Shown piece by piece: positions 1 to 9,705 of a stretch of 42,676 nt of DNA. Position numbers and translations under genes: made by a program. The notes beneath the pieces were generated by a model. That model saw only the letters and a list, made by a program, of their open reading frames with translations, searched no databases and was not told the origin of the DNA. The first letter of the stretch is position 1. Every line of letters starts with the position of its first letter. Source of the DNA: Dinochytrium kinnereticum (Eukaryota > Chytridiomycota > Chytridiomycetes > Chytridiales > Chytridiaceae); the NCBI GenBank assembly GCA_027604005.1, contig JADGJT010000159.1, positions 907 to 43,582 on the forward strand, given 5' to 3'.

Positions 1-732
1 TGTGTGCTGGGTGGGCTTGGGGGGCCCCGCTTTCCCGGGGCACCTCATTGGCCCCGCCCCCGGCGGAGCCCCCCGGGGGCGGGCCGGGGGGGTTTGGCGG
101 TTGCTTGCGCCGGGTTTTTGGGGGGCGGGGGAGGGGGAGGGTTAGAGGAGTTGACGTGAGGGGCAGGGGTAGGGGTGGTAGGAGAAGAGGCGATGGGAGC
201 GGGAGGCGGTTCTTGGGGTAGAGGGGTGTTGAGGAGAGACGTTGAGGAAGAGGGAGTGGTGCTTTAGTTTTTCTTTTTCAAGTTGTTTGTTGCATGTAGG
301 CGAGGGAATTTTTGTTGGTTAAGTGCTTTTGGCTGTTTGTTTTTTTCTTTTTTTCTTTTCTGTTCCGCTTTAGGGCTGTTGTTTCTTTTCGGTTTTTTTT
401 TTTCTTTTCATTTTTGCGAGAATACTTGAGAATGTGGTGGAAGTGAATAAAAAGAAGAGGGATGATGCGTTGCTTTTGCAATCACTTTTTTTTTCTTGAA
501 AGCCCCAGGTGTCATTATCGACTGAGCATCCATTCACAAATCAAAGAGAAAAGGCTTGATCTAATACTCCCATACAACAAAGTTTGAGACTCATCAAGAA
601 ACCATGAACTCTATTTAACGCCACCACTCTCAAACCCCTCGCACAAAAAAAAAGAAATAAAATAGAAAGAAACCAGCAAGCCGCAAAAAATGGGAAAATA
701 CATCCGGCCCGGAAACAAGACACGCGCTCGCT
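1..732. other. Left-edge region without a supported gene
   Basis: The first 130 bases are very GC-rich and contain a strong inverted repeat (53-63 with 73-83). Bases 130-280 are purine-rich on the plus strand. On the minus strand, roughly 275 down to 42 reads as a proline-rich open frame, but it has no recognisable domain and no clear start or splice sites. Bases 290-500 are T-rich with homopolymers. Bases 500-732 hold only the 3' flank of the RidA gene. Nothing here supports a gene call. Confidence 0.5.
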
Positions 733-1480
733 CTAAAGACTAGCCTTCCTCAATTTGGCCGTGGCCTCAATCTCGATCCTCGCACCTGCGATTAACGCGG
801 CAACTGCCACGCAGGTCCGGGCTGGAAAGACCTTGTCCGGGAAATAAGATGCGTAGACTTGATTGATTTTGATGAGGTCTTCGAGGTGGGTGATGTCTGA
901 TTTTTGTTTTTGTTTTTTTGGAGGGAGGGGGGGAATCCGGGGGGGGCACCATCGCGTTTTTTTGTGTTTTTTTGTTTTGGCGGGTTGTTATTTTTTTTAA
1001 CGTGCTTCTTTTTTGGGGGGCGAGCGGAGGGAGAGGGGAAAGGGATTTTGAAGAGAATCCACTTACACAAGTTGACGCGAACTAGATTTTCGAATCCAAG
1101 CCCCAACTCTCCAAGAACCTTCTTTATCTGCTCCATGCAACGACGGGTTTCTTCTTCAGCCGTTCCAACGTAAATCTGTTGCTCGTTTGTTTGTTTTTTT
1201 GAATGAACAAATACGTTAGAAAAGTGTAATGTTTTGAGGGGTGGGAAGGCGTCAAGCTCACCTTTTTGTGTGTATCGTCCCAGGCGATCTGACCAGACAG
1301 ATGGGCGAAATCGCCGTCGAGCTTTATTTTTTATTTTTTATTTGAAGATGGGCTCGGTTAGGACATTCGAGTGTTTGGATCATGGCGTGGAGTTATGTTT
1401 TTTTTGTTTGGAAGGCTTACGACTGCGTGGGTGAAGACGTTGGTGTGGGGGAAGGAGTTGTGGTGAGTGAGGCCTGTCAT
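733..1480 (-). CDS. RidA/YjgF family 2-iminobutanoate/2-iminopropanoate deaminase
   Basis: A four-exon gene (1421-1480, 1262-1321, 1067-1175, 733-896) encodes 130 residues, the usual RidA length. Family knowledge: RidA hydrolyses reactive enamine/imine intermediates from PLP enzymes, as a trimer in cytosol or mitochondria. The motif FPARTCVAVA carries the substrate-binding Arg (R103), and IEIEATA near the C-terminus carries the conserved Glu (E120), both at the positions known in bacterial RidA. LSGQIAWD and the EEETRRCMEQIKKVL helix are also typical. The Tyr usually present in the N-terminal PYSQAV-like motif is Phe here (VFTHAV). Introns are GT-AG and the first two are phase 0. No mitochondrial presequence is visible, so the cytosolic form is more likely. 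Confidence 0.9.
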
Positions 1481-2205
1481 GCTTGGATTGTCCGAAAAAA
1501 AGATTTTCTGTTGTCAGCAAGAGGAGTTCATGGCTCACGATTGTTTTACTGTAAACGATGCGATGCCGGGAATATTTACTCGCGCTTTACTTAATGCATG
1601 GCGTTATTGAGGGTGACTTACTTGGCTTGTTGTTTTGTTGTTGTTTTTTGAAAGTTGACAGATTGTGCATGCTGCATTTCTATGCTTAAAACGATTTGAA
1701 GGGGTTTTTTACAGCTTTATTCGAGGCTATTAGGATTCTCTTGATTTTTTTTTTTTTTTGAATGTTCAAACGTTTGAGTTTTTCTTGTACAGCAAACAAC
1801 AGCGTTCTTTTATTTATTGTTCCAATTTCCACATAAGCGCTGAAACATGGATTGGGTGATTTAAGCGTTACGGTAATGTGATTTACGAGGACAGTGACCA
1901 TCTCTCAGCAATGCTTTCATCACAGTGATGTACCATATCTTGACTTGGTCATTGCAAAACTTTGAAGTCGATGGATGGTCTCATTTTCAACAAATTGTTG
2001 CTGAATTAAGCCAGTATGCTCTATTAAAAAAAGAGGGTGGGGGCATAAAAGCCGATTCTGAGTGCTCCAAGGCCATAGAGCTCAATTATTTGGCCAGGGA
2101 AGCTCACTATGCCGAGAGAACCGCCAATCTGCACTAACTTAACCACCCCCACCATTGTAATAGACCATTTGCAGAAATTGTCTTATCGTCTTTATATCTT
2201 CGAAA
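1481..2205. other. Divergent intergenic region between RidA and TAF9
   Basis: This is the shared upstream region of two divergently transcribed genes. It is AT-rich with several T-runs (around 1748 and 1620). Short open frames inside it show no domain and no codon pattern resembling the neighbours. No specific promoter element could be identified. Confidence 0.5.
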
Positions 2206-3271
2206 ATGCAAATGGAATCGCTGGAGACCAACGGAGATGCCATGGACCCAACCGCTCGAAGGAAAAAAGCAGGCGGTGATTCCATCCACCAAGACCCAAT
2301 GACTCTTCCAAGGGATGCGAAACTAGTCTCCTTGATCCTCCAAGCTATGGATATCCCTGATTACGATCCTCGAGTGCTTCCACAGCTGCTTGAATTCATG
2401 CATCGTAAGTGAAGAACGGCTTCCTCTCTCTCTCTTCTCTCTCAGCCGTTCATTGTTTTTTTTATGTCTCACCCATTATAATGTAATAATGTAGGATATG
2501 TTTTGGACATCTTGGCGGACGCTCAGCTGTTTTCGGAGCATGCTTCGCGGTCTAATATTGAAGTGGATGATGTAAGATTGGCCGTGGAAGGGAAGGTGGC
2601 GCATTCGTTTACGAGTGCACCAAGTAAGGAGGTGTTGTTGGAGATGGCTCAGGCTAGGAATGCCATTCCGTTACCACTGATGCAGGAGAAGTATGGTCTG
2701 CGTTTGCCACCAGAGAGGAACTGTTTGACTGGGATCAACTTCAATATCATACCTCAGGTAACCACTCCCCTTGCTTTTCACAGTCATCTTTTTATCTCCA
2801 ATTAATAGCATATCATCAGAGGATCGCTGCACCCGCCAGTGAACCCTTTCAAATGCAACCTCAACAACCTTCCGCCCTTCACCAACCTGCATGGGCCGTT
2901 CCATCAGGATACCCTCCCTCCGGGGCATCTCTTGCCATCCCTCGATCCAGTATACCCATGGGGCTGCCTACACCAGCTCCTATGGTCATTGCAGCGCCAT
3001 CTGGCATTCCAACACAGATGATTCCAATGCCTGCGTCAAGAAGCATGGCAACTGCCAACACCTCGAACGACATGGATGATTATGATGATGAAGAGGAAGG
3101 GACTATGCCTTCTCAGCCTTCGAGGCCGACGGGGAGTGGTGGAAGTCAACGTGAGTTTTTGTTATTCTTTTTTGCTATTGTTGAACTGCATACGGATAGA
3201 CGAGTTTATTGACTGTTTGGTGTTTAGAGACAAGGTTTAAAGGGGAAGACGATGACTTTGATATGGCTTAG
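2206..3271 (+). CDS. TAF9: TFIID/SAGA histone-fold subunit TAF9
   Basis: Four exons (2206-2404, 2495-2757, 2820-3150, 3228-3271) encode 278 residues. Family knowledge: TAF9 is the H3-like partner of TAF6 in TFIID and SAGA, acting in RNA polymerase II promoter recognition and coactivation. The histone fold lies at roughly residues 33-115: LPRDAKLVSLILQAM, then helices through a Y-V-L-DILADAQLFSEHA segment and DVRLAVEGKVAHSF. The conserved motif IPLPLMQEKYGLRLPPERNCL follows directly. The C-terminal half is Pro/Met/Ala-rich and ends in an acidic stretch and DDDFDM, a typical TAF9 terminus. The first in-frame ATG was taken as the start. In exon 3 the acceptor at 2819 was preferred over the one at 2808 because only it keeps the frame. 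Confidence 0.93.
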
Positions 3272-3368
3272 TGGGGGTAGGGTATATTCGCTTAAGCGGT
3301 GGGGTTTGATCTCATTCTAAAAAAGAATTATGCATCTGTCCGTTGATACAGGAGAAGAAATAAATTAA

Positions 3369-4399
3369 TCAGCAATCCTCCTCAGTCTCGCTACAATAAT
3401 CCATGCATTCCATCGTTTCAGGTTCATCGTCAGAGTCGGGCTTATCTGTCGTTTCACATTGCGGCAAGGAAGGGATGGCCGCTTTAAGTTGCTCTTCATC
3501 CTTTCGCCTCTTCAATGCACGAATAGCTTCGATATCATCTTTAACTGCCTTTCGCTTGTTTTCCTAACGCATTATTATAGGTAAGTAAATCGGCATATTT
3601 GACGGACCCCACCTTAATCTCTCTGATGGCCTTAATGTGTCTGACCTCCATCAGTGGAACGTAATGGGTTGTAAGCACTTGAAGGGATTGGACGATTTGG
3701 TCTGGCTGGTATTTGGAGTTCTGAGAGACGAGTCAATAGTTGTTGGTCTTTGACTGTCGGACCTTTTTCTTGGACCTTTGCTGATGTCGAAGTTCGATGA
3801 GGCAAGGAGTCATGAGAAGATTATTTTCCAAGGTGGTTGATAAGAAAGGATACTGCGAAAGGAGCTTTGAACATCCATTAATCATCACTTTTTCAAAGTT
3901 GACGGAGCCACCTCGTCGTATTCCTTTGGAGTGCATCCTGAAGGAAAGCCAACAGTAATGTTTAATTATAAACATATCTTAAAGATTTCAAGGTAGAGGA
4001 GAACTAAAGAATACCGATGAGCGGATAAACAACTTCATCAAAGGCCAAGACTGTGACTGTCCTGTTTTGGCCTGGCACGGAAAGCCTCAACTGGAGGCGG
4101 TACGTTCCCTTTATTCTTGATGGTTGGTGACATATATCACAAACGAAATAAGCCCCACATGGCAGTGGAAGGCCCTTTGGGATCCCCTTGCCGCATTGAT
4201 TGCACGCCCTGAATCTGCATTCGGACAAACGAAGAGCAAGCGCGCAGAATAGAATCAGAACGCAATCCCCAACCAGAAAGCTATACTCCTTCCCATGGTA
4301 TCAATGAGCAGTGCATGCATATTCAGTATTGGTTCAACTGCCTTACATGATCGCATCCGCCTTCGCTGCCTGGACGGACGCGATGAATGGATCGTTCAT
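3369..4399 (-). CDS. Zinc-ribbon OB-fold protein resembling the RPA70 C-terminal domain
   Basis: I deduce six exons (4347-4399, 4015-4280, 3912-3937, 3763-3864, 3613-3720, 3369-3563) encoding 249 residues. Introns of only 42, 47, 49, 66 and 77 nt make automated models likely to fail. Residues 44-68 form a CxxC-x17-CxxC zinc ribbon (C44, C47, C65, C68), followed by YRLQLRLSV and a TVTVLAFDEVV strand pair. This is the order seen in the RPA70-C/MEIOB type of zinc-containing, ssDNA-binding OB fold. A Lys/Arg-rich helix (about residues 180-215) and an acidic Asp/Glu/Cys tail follow. The exact orthologue is not recognised; single-stranded DNA binding is an inference from fold resemblance. It is head-to-head with the RING gene and tail-to-tail with TAF9. 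Confidence 0.72.
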
Positions 4400-4452
4400 T
4401 GACCAAGACAACTTCGAGTCGGTGAAAAATTCAAGTTGAAAAAAGAAAGGGC
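4400..4452. promoter_or_regulatory. 53-bp divergent intergenic region
   Basis: Only 53 bases separate the start codons of the minus-strand OB-fold gene (4399) and the plus-strand RING gene (4453). Core promoter elements of each gene must therefore lie in the other's transcribed region or be shared. No TATA-like box is visible inside the gap. Confidence 0.6.
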
Positions 4453-6049
4453 ATGGAGTCTTCAGGCAGAGAGGGCGGACGAAGGAGCACGGACTCCGAT
4501 AGAGGGAGCAGAGGTGCCGAGAGGCAGCAACGCTCCGCGGATGACTGGTGGTGTCATCAATGTGAGGTGAGATACACAATTTTATCCGTCGAAAGGGAAA
4601 GAGTGATGATACCCCAGCAAATCTCCACCCTTCATATCGTCGAGAAACCGACCAGATAACCCCCAATAGCATCCTGGAAATACATGGCGATCATCTTCAC
4701 CCATTTCTGACCTGTTCCATTCTCCAATTTACCAGTCGGAAATCCTACCCATCATGGAGTCCGGGCCACCCACTTGCCCCCATTGCGGCGGCGAATTCAT
4801 CGAGATAATCGAATCGTCCAGCGACCCCCGTCTATACGGTGACGACGAAGGAGAAAGCGAAGACTTTGATTTCGACGAAGAAGAAGGTTTTGTTGACATT
4901 GAGGGAGATGGGGATGATCAATCAAGGCCCACGCGGACTCGTCGGAGGAATCGAGGCGGAGCAGCAGGGGGCGAAGATCCCCGCGATGCGCTGGCTAGTG
5001 TCTTGGCGGCAATGATGAGACAGGCTATGACAAATCGGATGCCTGGAGGTCCACCTACGCAGATGCCGATGCCTGGTTTTGGCATGTTTGGGGTTGGGGG
5101 TTTTCAAGGGGGTTTTGGGATGCCACAATTTGGTCAAGGGGCTACTGGTACGGGGACTGCTATGGGGCCACAGCCGAGACAGGGTCAAACAGCGGGCTAT
5201 TCAGAGCAGCCGGCGGGTGAAACGCCACAAGGGGGAGAAGCGCCATCTGTGAATGCTGAGGAGACACCTAATGCAAGACAACAGGCTGCATTAATGAATA
5301 TGATGGAGTAAGTTCGGCTCTGTCTCGTTTTCCGTTTGAGATGCTCATGATTGAATCTTATATGCTTATCTCTCTTTTGTTTGAAGAATGCTTCAGCATG
5401 TCCTGGTGGGAGCGGGTGTTCCTGGTGCTGACGCGAGATCTCTTTTCAACATGGTTGGAAACCCCGGAGGTAGCGTCTGTCATGAGAAGTATCATTTTTA
5501 AAACAATGCCCCACTGCAGATTACGTTTTTGGTCAGCAGGGCTTGGACGCCATTATCACACAGCTTATGGATCAAAATACCTTGTGAGTCCTTTTTTCAT
5601 TCAATAGCTTTTTTGGGTAGTGTGGTGCCGGCTTACATATCTTTCTTTTAAAGACGCAACGCCCCGCCCCCAGCTTCCGACTCCGCCATCTCGAACCTCC
5701 CGAGAGTGAAAGTTAAGGGCTGCGATCTTGGCGAACATCCTGAGTGCGCGGTTTGTCAGGATGAGTTTACCAGTGAGGGGGATGGGGAGGTTGCAATTCG
5801 GTTGCTTTGCAATCACAACTTTCATCCTCATTGTATCGAAAACTGGCTTAAGGTCAATGGTGAGTTGTATTTGTTTCTTAAGACCTTTTTAAAGGTCGTT
5901 TTGCTCTTGGTCTAGACAATTCAATTCTGACCTATTGTTCATTGGTTTTTTTTAATGAAGGGACTTGTCCTGTTTGCCGAAAAAAAGTTGAAGAGGAACT
6001 GTCGCCCGAGGGTCCTCCACAAGCTGACCCGCCAGAAGTGTCTGGATAG
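4453..6049 (+). CDS. RING-H2 E3 ubiquitin ligase, RNF115/RNF126 type
   Basis: Six exons (4453-4566, 4736-5307, 5387-5469, 5520-5583, 5654-5859, 5961-6049) encode 375 residues. The N-terminal zinc ribbon reads WWCHQCE (ending exon 1) then PTCPHCGGEFIEIIE, the BCA2 zinc finger that in this family binds ubiquitin or client proteins. The middle is acidic, then Gly/Met/Gln-rich and likely disordered. The C-terminal RING-H2 is complete: CAVC, then C-x-H-x2-H-x2-C in LLCNHNFHPHC, then TCPVC after ten residues; an intron splits the ring inside VNG. Family role: transfers ubiquitin from an E2 to cytosolic clients, including mislocalised proteins handled with the BAG6 pathway in animals; the fungal role is inferred. 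Confidence 0.93.
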
Positions 6050-6299
6050 ATGATTAATACGTTGCATTAGGCATTCAGACCAATCAACCTTCCCAAACAA
6101 TCGTGCCTCCCCTCATCCCCTCCCTTCACTATCGCTTTCTCATCGCGCATCACCTATCACACACCTTCTACCCTCTGATTCTCCCCTGGAGAGGCTTATC
6201 TGTAAAGAAAAAGTAATGAGAAATATGCTCCCCCCCATCTGGGTGTTTATTTGAACATCGAATTCCTCGATTTCCGCAGATTTCTGTTTTACCTGAAAG

Positions 6300-8735
6300 A
6301 TGGAGGCTCTGACCTCCACCTCCCCATCGTCGTCCTCTGGGCCCTCTGCAACGCCAAAGACCTGCTCTGTGGTGTTTAACTGGAGGATAACAAACTTCAA
6401 GCTGAAGATTGATAAGGATAAGTTCAAGTCGGAGGATAATCCTTCGCTCATCTCGCCGAGATTTGGGTTGCCAGGTAAGAAGAAAGAAGTACACTGGATG
6501 GGGTTTTCATGGCGCCACAGAACTTTGCTTTCTCAAAGCTGCAAGGTTCTATAAATGAGTGGTGGAGTTGCGTTCGTTGTCTTTCTAAGACTTTGATTGA
6601 TGGTGGTGGGAATGGTTAGGTTGTTTTGAGACTTGTGAAAGGGCGGGCTATTCTCGTTGGATTGGGATGCCGGCAATAATAATTGAGATGATGTTGATAG
6701 TTTATGCAAGGGTCGTTATGAAGATTATTGTGAAGTGTTTCTCTTCTTTCTAACTTTTATTCTTGAACCCTCCCCTTAAACGTTCTGATAAAGGATGGAT
6801 GTGGGAGCTCAGATTGCATCCGGCAAGTATCTGCCTCAGGCCCTCCTCAGTACTCAACCACAACTCAACATCACTCTGCGAGATTACATTCTTTTTACCT
6901 TCGTTTCGGCAATAACTTAAAACCTCGGTAGTCATCACACATAGCTAATTTCTTTTCCTTCATCAGAGAGGTGATGGGCCCGACAACTCTGGCCACATCA
7001 GCATCTATCTAGCAGCTGTTCGATCAGAGAGAGAAGCCATTATGGACCGCACCGAGGCGCGAGGAAGCGATAGGAACCCTGGAGCCCCATCCACATGGAC
7101 TAGAGCCGTTAAGTAAGCCTCGCAAACTTGAAAGGATGGATCCAAACTTACGTATTACTGCCTTTGCTAGGTACACTATATCGATTCCGCGGACTCGACC
7201 ACCTGATGGATCAGATGTTGGCAATGTTTACTCTGGAACATCGTCTAACGTTTTTGAGAGTTCGGTCGCGTTGAGCTGGGGATGGAAGAAATATCTTGAT
7301 CGATCACGTCTTGAGGAGGCGCTTCAGCCTGATGGGTCTCTTCTTCTGAACTGCGAAGTGAAAGGGGACTGCCCGCAAGGGTTATCGGTCGTTGATTTTG
7401 ATTTGTTAAACGTTGCGACGTTGGATGAAAAGGACTGCGGGGGTTCAAGAAGTCTCCTTCTGAACTCTTCGTTAGCGGATTTGGAGCTTCGAATACATCC
7501 TCCGTGCGAGGAAGGCGGGATGAGTACTTCGATACCACTTCCCGCCCATCGACAGATCCTAGCTCTGAGATCTGAGTACTGGAGAATCATGTTCACCAGT
7601 GGCATGAGGGAATGCACCAGCACACATTCAGCCTTCTCAAAATCCTCTACCTTAACTCCTCCACCCTCAGCATTCTCCTCCTCATCCAATTTCTACCATA
7701 CGAGCTTCTCCCCTCCCCCGAATTCCCCGAGCTCCTCCATTCGCGGATCGAACTCGAAATGGCCTAAAGAGACAAGGCCGAGGACAAGAGGTGCGGCGGC
7801 GGCAGCGGCGGCGGCGGCGGCGGCGGCGGAAGATTCAGTCAGGAATGGGAGTTGGAACGCGGATGAGGACGCTGGAGAGGTTCAAAATAGATTGAAAAGG
7901 ACGGCGAATTCTAGTTGGGGCAGTGGGAGGAATGGGAATGCTGCGCCGCCACCTCTTCCAGCGGCAGGTGTGACGCCATCGGCGTCAGCGGAAAAGAGCA
8001 GGACGGATATTGCTGTCATTGATGTGCATGATGTACCGGTTTTGGCGTTTAAGGCTATGTTAGAGGTAGGCCTAGTCTTTTCTTGCTGTCTTTTTGGGTG
8101 GGTTTATGTTGTTTTGGTTAATAGTGACCCTTTTATTTTATCTAGTATCTTTACACATCAAAAGTAGTTCGATACTATCCTAAATCTAGGGAAGAAAAGT
8201 ACGATATTTTAATGGTTGCGGATTTATACCAGGTGAGATGCCTCTACTTGGCTGCGCCTCCATCTTACAATTCCTCTGACGTTTGGCCGACCTATTAGCT
8301 TCCTGGACTGCACTGCCTTATTGGAAAGGATTTAGCAACGGAGGTTTTAAAGACATCGCAGCATTTTAGCTCATCGGAGGTTCTCGAGGTCAGTTCGAAT
8401 AGGCTGGTTCCAAATAGTTTCTGTCTTATTTTTATTGATAGATGATCTGATGCTATTTAAACAGCTATTAAAGGTAGCTAATATGTACGGAGGAGGGGAC
8501 TGCACAGCGCTGCAGAGCATTTGCTTGACATATGCAAAAGCAAGACTTCCGGAGCTGCGGTCTCAAGATCCTGAGAGCTTCCGAAACTGTGGGTCAATTT
8601 ATTTTAGTTTTCACTCACTTTTTTATATATATTTGTTTTAATTTTCTGCACTGGTCTATACTAATTGGTTTGGTCATCATAGGGTGCAAGGAAGCGGATC
8701 GTGAACTACTTGCGGATCTGCTCACCGCAGCGTAA
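6300..8735 (+). CDS. SPOP-like MATH-BTB protein, probable CUL3 substrate adaptor
   Basis: Eight exons (6300-6474, 6794-6822, 6967-7112, 7171-8065, 8146-8232, 8299-8388, 8465-8588, 8683-8735) encode 532 residues. The MATH domain (about residues 22-190) begins VVFNWRITNFK and continues through WELRLHP/RGDGPDNSGHISIYL and VALSWGWKKYL. A BTB domain starts near residue 217 (LADLELRI, then PAHRQILALRSEYWRIMF). It is interrupted by about 125 low-complexity residues including a polyalanine run, then resumes with VIDVHDVPVLAFKAMLEYLYTSKV and a BACK-like helical tail. Family knowledge: MATH binds substrate and BTB/BACK recruits CUL3 for ubiquitylation. The second intron (6823-6966) appears to use a GC donor, because only that choice joins the two MATH halves in frame. 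Confidence 0.9.
7793..7829 (+). repeat. GCG/GCA trinucleotide run encoding polyalanine
   Basis: About twelve alanine codons, almost all GCG, sit in the middle of the BTB-domain insertion of the MATH-BTB protein. One GCA interrupts the run. Pure GCG tracts of this length are prone to length change during replication. Confidence 0.9.
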
Positions 8736-9705
8736 TGGGTAGGAGGTTTTGACTCGGCGGAGTGATCCTGGTAACATATCCAGTGAACGTTACCCTTGTT
8801 CTTTTATTGATTTGTTTTCGACTTATTGCATGTGGAGCCTCTATCACATTTGCGTTCAACCTTGCTTTATTCTATTTCATTGCACCCCACTACGATGTAT
8901 TGCTTCCTTATCCGTTTTTCGTTTTTCATACCTTTTCCACCCTTCTTCCCGCCCCTTCATGCTACTCAAACTGACCATATTTGAGATGCCTATGTGAAGT
9001 CATCTTCAAGGGCTGTGGCTCGACTTTCCGTTTCATGTACAAACCACTACAATCGTCACCTATATTCGTCTTTTTTTTGTTTTGTTGTCAGTGTCCATAA
9101 TCAATATGACCGATAGCATGGATTGGAACGAGGGGAGTTGGCAATGAGGGGCTTGCATTAGCGATGTTCGCGCCTTCTATCTGGTGTCAAGAGCAAGAAA
9201 AAGAGAAAGACCCAAAAGGTCCAGTTCCGGTGTCTGACAAGTGTTTTCCGACGCAGACCCCATCCAAAAGCAAAAAATGCCACACACACCCTTTCACGCC
9301 TCGCCTCCACCAACCCCGTCCCCTTGATGGCCGTCCCTCTTCCCGCACATGAGGACGCTTGAAGGGACGGCACGCCTCCAAGCAGCTGCACCAGCATTCG
9401 GCGGCGGGCGGGTGGGGGCCTTCTTTTTTGGATGTTTTCGATTTCGGGGTTTGTCGGAAAGAGTCAGTGGTGTTCAGTCACGGGTCTGAAGGAGAAGAAA
9501 AGGAGCAAGTCACGCAGTGTGCAGCGCGGAATACAAGTTGAGCGCATCATCCCCCCGATCCCACACCAACCCCAATCCAACCCAACATCGAGGGACCGTC
9601 AAGTCTGGTCTCAAGCGATACGCTCTTTGCTCCTGCACCATCGCTACTTCTCATTCTTTTACCTGCCTTCTATCTGCGCTTGACGCGTTATTGAACACAC
9701 AAGAC
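8736..9705. other. Long intergenic region without a gene
   Basis: 970 bases separate the MATH-BTB stop from the next ATG. The part from 8740 to 9120 is T-rich and includes the 3' flank of the MATH-BTB gene. Positions 9540-9620 are C/A-rich with several CCCAA-type words and probably form the promoter or 5' leader of the next gene. An open frame continues upstream of 9706 but contains no ATG. No RNA gene or repeat was recognised. Confidence 0.5.

Noticed and set aside
1925..2137. Short plus-strand open frame upstream of TAF9.
   Set aside because: No similarity or domain, no splice connection to TAF9, and it is located in the divergent promoter region.
4596..4718. Possible second C/D snoRNA in the first RING-gene intron (box C GTGATGA at 4603, CTGA at 4707).
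   Set aside because: The flanking stem has a mismatch and a bulge, the boxes are about 100 bases apart, and I recognise no rRNA target upstream of the D box.
7500..7830. Minus-strand frames opposite the BTB insertion.
   Set aside because: Shadow frames of the GC-rich coding strand; no start, domain or splice logic.
9517..9705. N-terminal extensions at 9517, 15484 and 23603 starting with GTG-like codons.
   Set aside because: Nuclear fungal genes start at ATG; each of these frames has a sensible ATG further in.
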